The notes under the pieces: model-generated | Told to the model about the DNA's origin: nothing | Databases searched by the model: none | Seen by the model: the letters and a program-made list of their open reading frames with translations, nothing else | Position numbers and translations under genes: made by a program | Part shown: in pieces, positions 1-13,000 of the stretch | Numbering within the stretch: position 1 is the stretch's first letter | How the letters are laid out: each line of letters starts with the position of its first letter | Origin: Hirudinaria manillensis | Lineage: Eukaryota; Annelida; Clitellata; Hirudinida; Hirudinidae | Length of the DNA stretch: 64,000 nucleotides | Reading direction: 5' to 3' | Assembly: GCA_034509925.1 (NCBI GenBank) | Contig: CM067537.1 | Coordinates: 9,504,001-9,568,000, forward strand

Positions 1-1773
1 GGGTCTTCCTAAGGCGGATGACCGTACGTCGCCTGCAACGCCCACCCGTCCAATTATCAACAGGGCTTGCAAAAAAACTTGGGTTCGACCGGTGCTAGTG
101 TCAAAGGTTGGAAAGACAAAGGTGACTTCAAAAGGAAAAAGTGAGGAGAGAAAAATGAATAAATGTCAAAATAAAGTTGCACCCAATGCTGGGATGGATT
201 TTGCCAAGGTTCTGACTAAACTTGGTGAGGTTATACTAAGCTGGTCAGATAATCCACAAGATAGGCAAGTCTAATTTTATTATTATCAATAGCATTATTT
301 ATAATGCCAAGTATTCGACCGTATTTTTGATTTATTTGCTGATTCTCGATACAACATGCAACGGTTTAACAGTGATAAATCATAATTATGCTTCATATTC
401 ATTAATTCATTCATTAATCATGCATTTATATGATTCAACTACTGGCTACTGAAATGAATAATTTATTTGAGCAGATTGAAACTGTTTCAAGTTGCCATTG
501 ACAATCAGCAAATTGAACAAGTCACTGAATTGGAAAGAGAGTTCTTGCTGATCTGTTGTTCAACTTCAGGAAAAACACTCTCTGAGGTATTTATCAAGGT
601 TAAGGTGTAACAATGAAATGGCACGTGACTGTCTGTTGACTAAAAAGCAAATTTGTGGTACAATCATTCAGTTGACTCAAATTAAACTTAAAGTTTTTAT
701 GAAAATTAATTTGTTATTAGAAACTATTGCCAATTACTCAGGCATTATTTGTTCATTGATTGAAAAATAAAACAAAATATTGATCATTTCAACTTATTTG
801 ACATACTAGATCGGAACTGTCGTCAAAGCGAACCGACCCGAATGCGACCAGACGAAAGCAACTTCTAAGATTGCAGTCGTCCGGTGGGAGAGGGCAGAGT
901 TCGCAAGGCTCCGAGATTATTTGCAGGCCAATTGCATTTCAATTCCCCTTAAGCATTTGCTGGGATACCTGGTTGCATTTGATTTTTTCCAGCTTTTTAA
1001 GAGCCACATTTCAGGGGATTCATATCCTGATGGCATCGCCAGGCCAGAAAAGTAGGTAGCATAAGTTGGTAGTGTTTTAAGATAAGTTCAATAACTATTT
1101 TCTACAGAGTCCTCAAAGTATCCAAGAAAAATGGTCTTGAAATATATGATGTCAAGTGGCTTTATATACGTTTGTTTTGATAACCTTTTGAATTGATTTT
1201 TGATTGCATGATGATTGACCAAAGAACTCAAATATGTAGCTGGAACTGAAAAGCTGAGCCAAGAAGATCTTATTACAAAAGAACAAAAGAACATATTCTG
1301 TGCTGCATTCCCTAAAGTAGCATCTAAATTTGAAGGGTGGAATCTTATGAGTAGTAGCAGCGATGATGATGACGACAACAATGATACAATAAGAGATGAA
1401 CAAAACACACTTAATATGTCAGGATCTCTAAGTCAGTTCTATTTGTTTGTCTCTAAGTCAGTTCTATTTGTTTGTAATTATTTGCATTATTTACAAACTG
1501 ATAAAATTTCATCACATTGCAAATTGTCAATGTTTCAATGGATGTAACAAAGTAAATTCAAGATTATTTAGACCAAATTGTCACCAATTATTTTTCCTTG
1601 ATTGTCATGATAGTGATTTAAAACTTCAAACAGAAAAATGCATGAGAAAAAAGAATCGAGCCAGGAGGGGCTCTGTGGAAACTCCAGCTTCCACCACTAG
1701 TTCTGGAACAAAGTCCACAGTGAAACAATATTTTGTGGCAAGAAAAAAGTTGATCTTTGATGCTATTAAGTGA
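1..1773 (+). CDS. Unrecognised protein, 3' part of gene (partial)
   Basis: I do not recognise this protein. Six exons join in phase: 2-264 (enters from outside the window), 475-586, 810-1051, 1108-1169, 1225-1417 and 1614-1773, giving about 343 residues of C-terminal sequence ending in TGA. The first exon is lysine-rich and basic. The third encodes a compact, probably helical block (VVRWERAEFARLRDYL, then IPLKHLLGYLVAFDFFQLFK). The fifth holds a serine and then aspartate run (SSSSDDDDDNND). The last is strongly basic (RKKNRARR) and ends in KQYFVARKKLIFDAIK. This mix suggests a nuclear protein, but that is inference only. The first intron uses a GC donor (AG|GCAAGT), needed to keep the frame. 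The exon 4 boundaries are the least certain. The stop lies about 1.27 kb upstream of the EP400 start. Confidence 0.6.
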
Positions 1774-3040
1774 AATCAAAGCAAACATCCTGTTATTTTC
1801 TCCAATCATGTAGCATCTGCTTAAGATTTCACTTCTTTTGCTATTTCCATTAAAAAATAGTCTTCAGATGATTGGTTCTTTTATGCAAGGAAATCACCAA
1901 GGAACTACAATCTTAATCATGCATTGTTTAGCCAATAATTGCCTCTCACAGCTAGTATCGAGCCTTTTGTTACTTCTAAAAGACAAATGTACTTTATCTA
2001 AGCTAAACACTATTTTTCCCATGGTTTGAGAATTGTTATTTTGTTAAATTTCATTTGTTTAAGAAGATACTGCTTTCTAAATATCAAATGAGCACTTTTG
2101 AATGCAACCCATCCCCAGATGTGTTAAACTTTTTTTTTGTTGGTGTAACTAGGTACTATCTGTACATATCGATAAGCTAATTGATAATTTACATTAAAAA
2201 TTCTTCTTTATGGGATATTGTCATGATATAATTTTTGTTTGTACATCTTACAAAGATCTTGTGATTATCTTTAACAAGAATCTTACGATCCTGTTAAAGG
2301 CGTTTTATTTGCTAGAACTTAAATGTTTCAAAGATTTCAAAGTAAACCGCTCGACATAAAAAGTTATCGGATTAACTATTTACGATACATTATGTGACAT
2401 TTACAGGTTTATACGTAATGTAGTACATAGCCCTTTACGTTCAATAAATAGTTGATAAGGTAAGGAATTATTCATGGAATTTTTGTTATTGCTTGTTTGG
2501 CTGTGTTTGGTTGCACAATTTGTTGTAATTAATTTATATTAAGTTATATATAAATTACTTATCAAGCTAATTACGTATGAGTTATTAAAACATTAAATTT
2601 GTAAAAAGCAAAAATCAGCTTCATCATACTAGCAAATATTTACAGTCTAGGGGATCTAACAAAGCCTCCAACATTTTAATATCAAACTTTTCTTTATAAA
2701 AAATTGAATTACGCTGCTGTATTTAATACCTAAATGTTATTGTTAATTAATATTATATCAAATTTTAATGTAAACTAAAATATATTTTATGATATTTGCC
2801 TAATTAATGTTATCAATGGAAAATGGCCTACGGCTTACTAACAGTGCTAAATGTATTGTTCGAAGTCTCCGGTGGCAATTAATTGGGATTTTATGACGAT
2901 ATTGATCTTACTCTAATTCGGATACATGTGCTGAGGTTTTACTTTTTTTTAATGTAAATCTGTAGGCTAATTTAAGCAAATTTAATGAGTAGATTCGGAA
3001 CGAAAAATATTGTATTTTAAAATACAATTTCAGAAACTAA
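1774..3040. other. Non-coding gap with candidate polyadenylation signal
   Basis: AT-rich sequence between the unrecognised gene and EP400. The only signals seen are an AATAAA at 2443-2448, about 670 bases after the stop, and a splice-acceptor-like tract ending at 3033 just before the EP400 start codon. No supported gene is visible. Confidence 0.5.
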
Positions 3041-6000
3041 ATGAACATGGATAAGTATAACGTAAAATCTAGTAACCAGCAAATGCCATCATTTCTCCAA
3101 GCAATTGGAGCTGTTGCACCCAGGCAAAATAATGGATCAAGTCAGAGATTGGGTTTGATATTTAAGCATGTAATATGTCAAATAATAGTTTTTGCAAGCA
3201 GAGTATACGATTGACATAACCATTTAGAAATAAATTTTTTACAATTAATGGCTTTTCTTATGCAAACCCAACTAAAATCTGTAAAAGACTGTTTGTAATT
3301 GTATTGCATTAATTTCATGCCTAAGATTTTCTATGTTTTACACGTACAAGTTGTTAAACACTGGTTTTTCATCCCAGGAGCAAACCAATCTTCCACTACC
3401 AGTGTTTATCATATTCAGGGCAGTTCCAGACCAATTACCTCTAATTCTTTAGGGCATCAGCTTCTTTCAGACTCCACTTTCCAGGGTGGTAAAACTGTTC
3501 ACCACATGGGTCAAGTAAGTTTATTGTTTGAAAATACCTGTTTAGCCTTGATACACCTATATATTGTTAATTAATTAATAAGGCACTTTCTTCTTATAAA
3601 GATTTGTGATAATAGGATTGACATCTTGAATTACATTGTCCACTTTCAAGATACTTTTAAGAAATGTTTTGATATTAAATTGTTTGCAAATGCATTCTAT
3701 TATTATAGAAGATTTGATTCTTTACAAGAATAGAAAATTATACTATTTTTAGAATAGAAAATTATAATATTTTTTAGCATGTGATACTTTTGTCAAAAGT
3801 TTTAGTCACCAATAGTCATGTTTGAATCTAAATCTTCTAAAAATGTCCTTTATTGACATCGGATGTCAGTGTGATGTGAAGATGTGAATCACTATAACTG
3901 CTTTTTAGAATGTATTAATAGTAACTTCATCTCTTATTCACTGCTATCATGTTTTGTCTTGAGCTTATTGATAAGTTTGATGATTACTTGTTTTTAATTG
4001 ATGTTACATCATTTTTAATTAAGCAAGGTTTGGTTCATGACATTACCTCACTTTACCAGCAACAAATTTTTTATTTTGCAGCCCAATATAATAAAAACAA
4101 AAATCAAAGAACCAGCAGTTGTCAAAATAGAGGTGGGACTGAATCCTACTAATCTGAAAAAGCAGAGAAGGTCCAGCAGTGGAGGCGATGGCTCGACAAG
4201 GTAGATTCCTCGGTTCATTCGTAACGTTTATCTAACGTATCAAGCAATTTTAACCTATTTATTTAATCATTCATGTTTTGGAAGATCAACTTTTAATTAT
4301 TAATTAATTATTAATTAATTATTAATTATTCTAATTTGAGATTTGGCTCGGAGGTGACTTCTCACGAATCCACTTTTCCACCTGTGAAAAAGATCAAGTT
4401 AGAGATCGGAGATGCAGGCATTTGGGAAACAAAAAGGGAATCCGAGGAGGCATCGGTCGGCGTAACTTTCGGAACCGACGGGAACGAAGATGGCATGAAT
4501 TCCGAAGAAGAAGAAGAAGAAGATGACGACGACGACGATGATATTTGCCCTGTTGATTATAAATCAAGGTTAGTGATAGAGAGTATGATTTATAGTTAAT
4601 TGCCAAATAGGAGACAAATTGTAATATCTATTTAATATCTGGTTGATTTATGCATGTATTCTCAGACAAATTATCTTAATGATAAGTGCTACACTAAAAT
4701 CAGTTAGATAATTTTGCAGAAGTACTTTGAAGGAACTCAAAACTTATTGATGCTTTTGACAAGGTTATAATTGATTGGCAGGTGTGTCATCCTATTGGAA
4801 GAGCAGATGCAGAATATAGTTAAAAACTTTAAGGCATGTGCAATGGAATTACACCACTTGGAAAATGATGGAGACATTCTTGATTACTCAAGTTGGATTA
4901 AAAAGCCTAATTCACACCTGGATGATTACCTGGAGAAGATGGCTACCAAATATGAGATGAGCATCAGGGGAATTGAGAATGAAGAGGTGTGTTTTATTAT
5001 TTATTTATTATCAATTTATTTATTTGATTTTTATTAGGCATTAATTTCCTTGTAGCTGCAACATTACTAACCATTGTTACTAAAGTTGAATTTTGATGAT
5101 TTTCAGTGATATGATATATGCTATTTAGTCTCTTAACTTATATTTATTGTTAAGCTTCTATTAGCACATTAAGCTTCTTTCTGAATGTGTTAATGTTATC
5201 ATTTTGAATTCTTCACATTGTCGTGAATATTACAGAAACATCCGTAGCGTCAACCTTTATGACATTCTCTTAATACTTTCTAATAAAGGCCAAGATTTTC
5301 ATTTCTGGATCGGGGACATTGCCCACCATCACTCCGGTGGCAATTTCCAAAAAGCTTCCGCCGGCAATAGCAGCTCTTCAGCAGAAGCAAACGGAGCTTT
5401 CAGGTAAAATTTTAGATTTCCAGTTTGATGTTGTGTGCTGATTCTAAATTTTGAAATTAAGAAAGCCTTCCTTGAAAGTTAACTGATCTGAATAAGGCTT
5501 GCAATGGTGACAATTTTTAATTTAAATCCTATAGCACTTTTGGCAATTACGGACGATAGAGGCAATTTTACTCGGAGAGATAATATTTTTTCGCTTCTGT
5601 TTTCTCTGTTTTCTTCTGTTCATCGTCCGCTCTCGAATATTGCCGAACCTTCTCGAAGGCTCTTTACGTTTTCTTTGTGGTGGCAGAGAGTCACGTGAAA
5701 AGATTCGTCGGGGGCTTCCACAGCGTGGTGTATGGCCGCGTTCGGCCTCAGCCGAAGAACACGACGTCGGCGCCTCTCGCTCCAGGTGATGCCGCTTCCA
5801 CGGGAGCGATGTTTCCTCGGAGACACCGTTTCCGTAATAGTTTGCTAGCGATAGTCGTTGCTACCTCGTCGCTATTTTCCTTTTTGGTGTCGGAATGCCA
5901 TCTCAGTGTCGTTCGGTTGATTTTGTGTTAGCGTGAGGTAGTGCCATCACTGCCAGTAGATTCTGTTTTGGCATGTAGATGATTTGCATAATTGTTCGAA

Positions 6001-9000
6001 GATGTATTTACTGATTTTCTTAATTTAATAAGAATTATTTTACACTAGCAAGTCTTTACATTCCTTTTGATATTAATTTCTTTTAAAAACATCTGGAATC
6101 ATTTCTTTATCATTTATTTTGTATGAGAATCTAAATAAAAATTAAAAAAAGTAATATATTAAAATTTCATGCTAAGGCAACATTATTATTCACATTAATT
6201 TGATCTTGCATGATTTACCATTGTTTAATCATGACTATTATAGCTGCTATTATTATTACTATTATTATTACCATTATTATTAAAATCTGGTGTTATTTTG
6301 TTGCTCTTTTCGTTATTCATTATGATAACTTTAAATAGGGAATGGTATGACCCGAAGGACCTTTTCTTTATGTAAATAATGACTGTGGCCTACAATTAAA
6401 AGCTGTGGAAATCCTGCATGGTGTTCATTTTAAACTTTGTAAATTAATTTGTACCCAATTTCACTACCTGGTGCTTATGTAAATTTGAATGTAATTAAAT
6501 TTCTTCCAAATGTTGCTTATTACTTTTTAATAATAATTATATTTTAATTTGTGATTGAATATAAAAATGTTAAAAGATCTTTAAAAGGAATTATTATTAG
6601 ATTGCACTTGATTAACAATGATTGACTCGTCCTGCTTAAAAGATGAGCATTTTAATCGAAAACGTAATCGGGAGCTTAGAATCGGTTTTGGGGAGTTGAA
6701 TTGAGTGATTTGATTTCTGGCATGCAATTCAATAGTTCTAATTCTGAATTGAGAATTGAGCAACTAACTGATTGTTGCATTGTCAATTGGTATTTTATTT
6801 TGTGCAGGTTGGTCTGTGAAGCATGCCATTTCTAATATGCAATTTTCATAAATTTGTGTAAATCAAACGATTAGTAATTATCCAGCAATATATATTTTGC
6901 TAAATAGGCTGTGACATCGAAACGTCGTCGCATATTCATTCCGTCGTCGATTATTTTCTCGACAGGCGGCATTCCTCTCAGTACCACGGCCGCAACCACC
7001 ACGATCGGTTCTCCGACGCCCATCAATTCCTCGTGCAATGAGAACGTGTCCAGTTCCAGCAAGAACACTACCCTAATCGCTAGTGCCATAGGATTAGGAT
7101 CGAACCACGGTACTCTAGTCAGACCTATACCTATAGTGGCAGTGCCCTCGTCCGCTGCCGGGTAGGACGTTCTTCTACCTTTCTTTGGAATTATCTTTTT
7201 AAAGCAGGTACTTCTCGTCTTAATTCAAATTAACTATTCGACGTCGTCGTTCGTCAGTCTTCTCGCCGATCCCGTTCCTGCTTCCCGTTCTTCCGTCCGA
7301 CCGGACGCGACTGCCGTCGTGACCGTGACGTCCGTCGTGACCGCGTCCGTAGTCGGTTCGACCGGATCGACAGGCCCGTTTCACGGTACTAACAAGGTTC
7401 AATCTGCCCAAGAAGCCACGGTCGAGTTGGCCAAACAGGTCGGCAATTTATATTTTTATTAAATTCACGTCCGACGGTCGATGAAAACGGCGACGATCGA
7501 CTCCGTAACAGGAAGCGAAAGTTCTTTCCCGCGTCGCCGAACTTCGGAAGCAAGGGACTTGGTCCCCGAACAGGCTTCCGAAAATACTCGAACCGGAAAG
7601 GTCGAGAAGCCATTGGGACGTGCTTCTTAAAGAAATGGAATGGATGGCCGTGGACTTTGCTCAAGAAAGGAGATGGAAGATCGCTTGCTCGTCTACGGTT
7701 GGACCTTCGCCGTCGGCGCTTTGCTTCCGTTATTTGCGACGTCGCCTTTTTATTTTAGATCGCGCGTTCCGTCGTCGAGAGCGAAGCCGTCGCCGAGAGG
7801 AATTCGAGGAGGACGAGGGAAGAAAAGAGAAAGATCGACGTGGCCTCGTACGTGGCTCGAATGGTCGAAGAATTTTGGATCGCTTCGCGGGAGGTTAGTT
7901 TTCGTCTTTCTTATCCGTTCTGGTTAGTAAATCGAGCGGTACATGTTGGCACCGCGCGGTAGTAATAATGATAACTTTACTCTAGTGATAACTTTTGAGT
8001 AATGAATATTAATTTTGCTTAGGTCAGCCTTTATATATGTGATATATTTGGATATATTGTTAGATTTGGTTAGAAAATGTAAAAAGCCTTCAGATTTGTA
8101 AATAATGAAGTGCTTAAATTAAATAATTTAAATAGCAAAGTAATTTTGTATGAATACTTGAAAATCGTTAATCGTCATCCCGGACCCTTGTTATCGATTA
8201 TAATTTAATTCGATGATTTTATTATTTCATAGTTGATGATGATGTATAAACTGCCTACGTTTGTTTGATTTATCTCTTTTATTGATGTAAATGCTTATGC
8301 ATTATGTGTTATTATTATTCGAATATATTTAAATGTATTTGTTAGTGTTGTGAAAATAAGAAATGATGAGAATTATTCTGGTTTGATAGTTATTAATTTA
8401 TTAATGTTTGTAATTTATTTTAGGAATACTTATTCAAAAATTATCGTGAAATGGAAAAGGACTGCAAAGAGGTACTACAAAATGTAATAGCGACCGCGAC
8501 GAAAGTCTATTTGGAGTCCGAAAGGAATCTCGTCTCCGACATGGACGTGAGTCTTAAAACTATTCGACGACGTGGCGATCGTTTGAACCGATTCCTTCCT
8601 TTTCTTTCCAGCCCAACTTGTTTCGGGCCGCCTCGGAATCCGGCGACGACCGCGAGCAGGAGATCAAAGACCTCCTTAGTTCGGGTAGAATTCGTTTAAA
8701 TATTTAATTAATTAAACTCCTTTTAATTTCGCTTTCGAATTCAGCCGAGTGGCCGATGGAAAACGTCTTCGAACGGTTTTACCCGGACGTTTCAGCAGAA
8801 CGAGACGAAATTCGTTTCGGAGCCGAGGGTCGTCGAAGAAAGTCGGACGACGAGGACGCTCTCGACGAGGGCGCGGGGGGAGACTTCGAGCCCTCTCGTC
8901 ACTCGCCCGACTTCTCTGACGTTGAACTCGATCTCTTTAAGGGCGAATTGAAGGAGCTGCAGTCTGGGGAAACTGGAAAGGGTTGGGTTTAAAATTTTAA

Positions 9001-10012
9001 TTTTTTCTATAGGTTTTATTTGTTTGGGTTCAGGGTTTGAGTTAGCATGTAGATTATTAACTAGCATCTCAATTGCATAGATGGTAGTGAATGCTTAAAT
9101 ACAGATGATCTGCATCAGAATTTAGGTAATTGTCATGCACTAGAAAATATTCAGCATAATTTTGAATATCTATTTAAATATGTAATGAAGAATGAGTGTC
9201 ATTTTATGAGTAAAATGCCTTTTCAGCTCTTATTGAATCTGCTAAGAGAATGAAGAAATATGAAAATATTGATGACTTTCTGTCAGATATTCCAATCATG
9301 AACAGTAATGAGGTGTGTTTAATTTGTCCAATGTAATATTGACAATAAAATATTTAGAAAGAATTGAATATTGCATACATCTAAAACTTTTATATAACTC
9401 AAATGATTATTTTTTTTCTTAGGACATTGACCTGATCCATAATGGTCTTTTCTCTGAGGTAACCAATCTGAGACCCTACCAGGTCTCCAGCGCAGCTAGG
9501 TTGTCCAAATTCTGGCTTCAGGGTATTCCCTTCCTGGAAGCGAGGGATCCGGGTCTAGGCACGAAACTCTCGGTGGTCTACCACTTTTCCACGCTGGCTT
9601 TCAATTATCAAGAGTGGGGCTGTCATCTTATTGTCATTAAGGAAAAGAGGGACCTTTTTTCATGGAGGTCAAGTTTTGCAAAATTTGCACCCTCACTGAA
9701 GGTGAAAGTTGCAGTTGACTGGAAAGAAGGATTTGATGATTTCTTCATTCAGAACTCTATTGAGGTACACAACAATGGATATAAAATTATTGCAGACATT
9801 AGACAGCATTGTGTGACATTGACACTGGCTTTCGTTGCAACAAGAATCTTCAAAATAATTATTATTGGTTTGTCATGCCATTCCATTTTTCTTTACCTTT
9901 TAAGGATGCAGCAAAGAATTTCAATGTCCTTGTGACATGCCACGAACATATCAGACAGCACATCATGACTTATGAAAAATTTAAGTGGAGAACTTTGGTA
10001 CTGGATAAGGTA

Positions 10013-10054
<42 letters not shown>

Positions 10055-13000
10055 CATCATCATCATGAATGCTTTGGTATGATAATATGCACAACAAATA
10101 TGTGCTATATGATAAATATTTTGTAGGTTTCTGATCTGGATTCAAGAAATCCCATTCCTGATACCATTCCTGATACCATTCCTGATACCATCCCTGATAC
10201 CATTTTCTCAACCTTTTCCAAATTGAACTACAACCATTTGATCATGTATTTTGATGCTAATGCAATACCATCAGAAGTATTTAGAGTCCTTCATCAGAAT
10301 CAAAGTGATTATGATGATGATGATGATGATGATAGAAGGATGGATTGCTTGACCAATCTTTCAGAAACATTCTTGGAGCTGATGAACTTCATATTGGAAG
10401 GCAAGATCTCTGATGTTACAAAGAGCAAGGTATCTAATTGGCCAAAAGAGCTTATGTCTCAGGATGCTTCAAAAAAGACTTCAGTATTCAATTTTTGCAT
10501 AACTATGGATGAAGCTGTGAAGGTTAATTTGAATTTGTTGCATCACTTTATCATATTTATTTTCAAACAAGGTCAAAAGGTCAAGACTAATGCTCGAGTC
10601 AGAATTTGTTCGTTTGAAGCTTGCAATGCTCTCGTGGCCTCGACTTTTGGAATAGTTTAATTCAATGGGAAAGCTGGATATTGTGCTTTGAATAAGATAA
10701 TTTTTTGACTTTAAGCAGAGTTTGTGATCAGCCAGCAGTCAATTTATAGTTATTGTATAGTTTAAGTCGTTTAAGTCTTTGCAAATAGGGAACACACTGG
10801 GGATGGTTTTAGCGAATCCTTTATGATTAATTAGTCTCTTAAGTTCCCACATTGCTCTGAAAAACATACAGACAGATTTTATCACTTTGAATTTGATATT
10901 TTTTGAAATAGGTATTCAGGTTATTGTGCTCTAGTGTCACCAAGAAAAATGTGATCGACCAACTACAGACGTTGAATATTCTTACGCTTGCCTCCACGTT
11001 GCCCGACAAGCAGGCGTCGACTTATAACGAGGGATTCGGAGCCCTTCTCGAAGAGAGGTAATACCGATGTTATTCGTTTTTGTCAGAATTCGTGATTAAT
11101 ATTTTGAAGTTAGATAATTTAGTCGTGTCTAAAGTTTTCAAATTTATCTCGACCGATATGTAATTCTGCTCGAATTTGTTAATTATTTTACTCCCTGCCG
11201 TGCGACATTTCAGTCCCGAAGTGACGTCGCCCGAGTTTCTTCGTCGAGTTAACGAGCTGTACGACACCTGTGCCCACTTAGACGGTTTTGATGAGGTAAC
11301 CGATCACTTAGCCATCCTGTCTCCTTGCTTGGTTGATTCTATGAACTCTTACCTTTTCTCATCCTTATTGGACATTGGGAATGGAAAATTGGAAGATTAT
11401 GTAAATATTACTTGTTTTTACTTGTTGAAGTAGTTAATAATGATGATCAGTTGGAATGATAACAAATCTTGTAAATGATGTTTATATTCTTCCAACCAGA
11501 GCTCCCAAAGTTCTCTAAAGCATTTGCTCACTTTGTATTCGTGGGGTACGGGACTCCTCGAAGGAATGACCGAATCTAGGTCGAACGCGAGAGACATGGC
11601 TACGAAGGGAGAAGATGCTTTTGAATGTCAATCCATTTGTCCTTACAACTCCAATCTCTTGAGATCTTTGGCCAAACTAGTGCCTGGAAGAAGAGGAGTT
11701 TCACATTGCGAGAGATTTGATTCTTTAAAAAAACTGATGGATGAAATCAACAAAGACAAACTTCTGGACAAATTTCCAAGAGAAATTGCTCGATCGCTCG
11801 AAAATATCGTGTTCATGATGCAACCGCCAAAAATCAATTTTGCCTCAAAAGGTTTCGAAGGGCGATCGTTCGATTCGATCGGATCCGAGGGAACGATAGA
11901 AGAAGAGGCGACGGATTACGAGGACGGAAATCGAGAGTCCGAAGGCGTCGACGCTCGCGGTCTTGTCGGCGGCGAGTCGTTCGACGGTCTGGGAAGCGAT
12001 TGCCTCAAAGAACTGACTAGTGTTGGAAAGAAGTGCTTTGAAGAGGAATTGCACAAGTAAGTTTTTGATTATATTTAATTCATTTTCAAATAATATAATA
12101 TAATATTCACGTGTCAAAGAATTGTAATTAAAATGCTATTTTATTGTTTTTATAGATTTTTAGTTAGCTGCAAGAGAGTAATTTGTCAGACGTTGGATCT
12201 TTCGTCAAAGAAATCGCCGTGCTCCGATGCCAAAAAACTTATCGTGCCGCTGATCGAAACCGTCGACGGATCTCCCGACGAGACGAGCGGAAGGAATGTC
12301 GATTACGTGGACAGAAAGATCGTCGGCAGCAACAAAGGTAATTATAATTTTGTTATTATTGTCCTTAGGTGTTTAATTGCAACAAAGACTGAATCGTGCA
12401 TAAATGGATTCTTACCGTCCCGGTGAACGACGACTTGCAGAAAGTAGCCAAGAGTTAAACGAACAGTATGTTGTTGCACAGGAAAGCTTTCCAGTCTTTC
12501 GGTACTGCTGGAGAAACGGACGAGCGAGGGTAGATTCGTCATCCTGTCCTGCCACAGCCAAACTCTTTGCAACGTCGAGTGGTTTCTCAGCAGAAGAGGA
12601 TTTACCTACCTGTCTATAGACTCCAAGGCCAATGTAATTCATTAATTTGTTTATAGTTTTCTTTTTACATATTTTATTCTAATTATTGAACACGAATCCG
12701 TCGATGTTTATTTGTTTGTTTGTTTTTTTAGCCACGTTCGATTTATTTGTGTTTGTAAAAAATGTACTAAAATTTCTAATATTTATCCAATCCAGCTTAT
12801 GTATTTAATTAGAAATATTAAATTACATTATTATTTCATTTAAGGCCGGCAAGGTGAGGAAAGTAATTTCGACGTTCAACTTTAACAAAAAGTACGACTG
12901 CCTCCTGATCCAACACCCGGACTCGTCCGCCTGGGATTTCCTGATGTACGTCCTGGGCGAGGACGCCGTCCCCTCGGCCAGGAATTTGATCGTTCTCGAC

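Noticed and set aside
1088..1408. Minus-strand frames opposite the unrecognised gene
   Set aside because: They mirror the plus-strand exons and the GAT/Asp run; no splice sites or homology on that strand.
7620..7927. Long alternative plus frames over the EP400 HSA exons
   Set aside because: Shadows of the HSA-coding exons in CpG-rich sequence; the other frame matches EP400 residue by residue.
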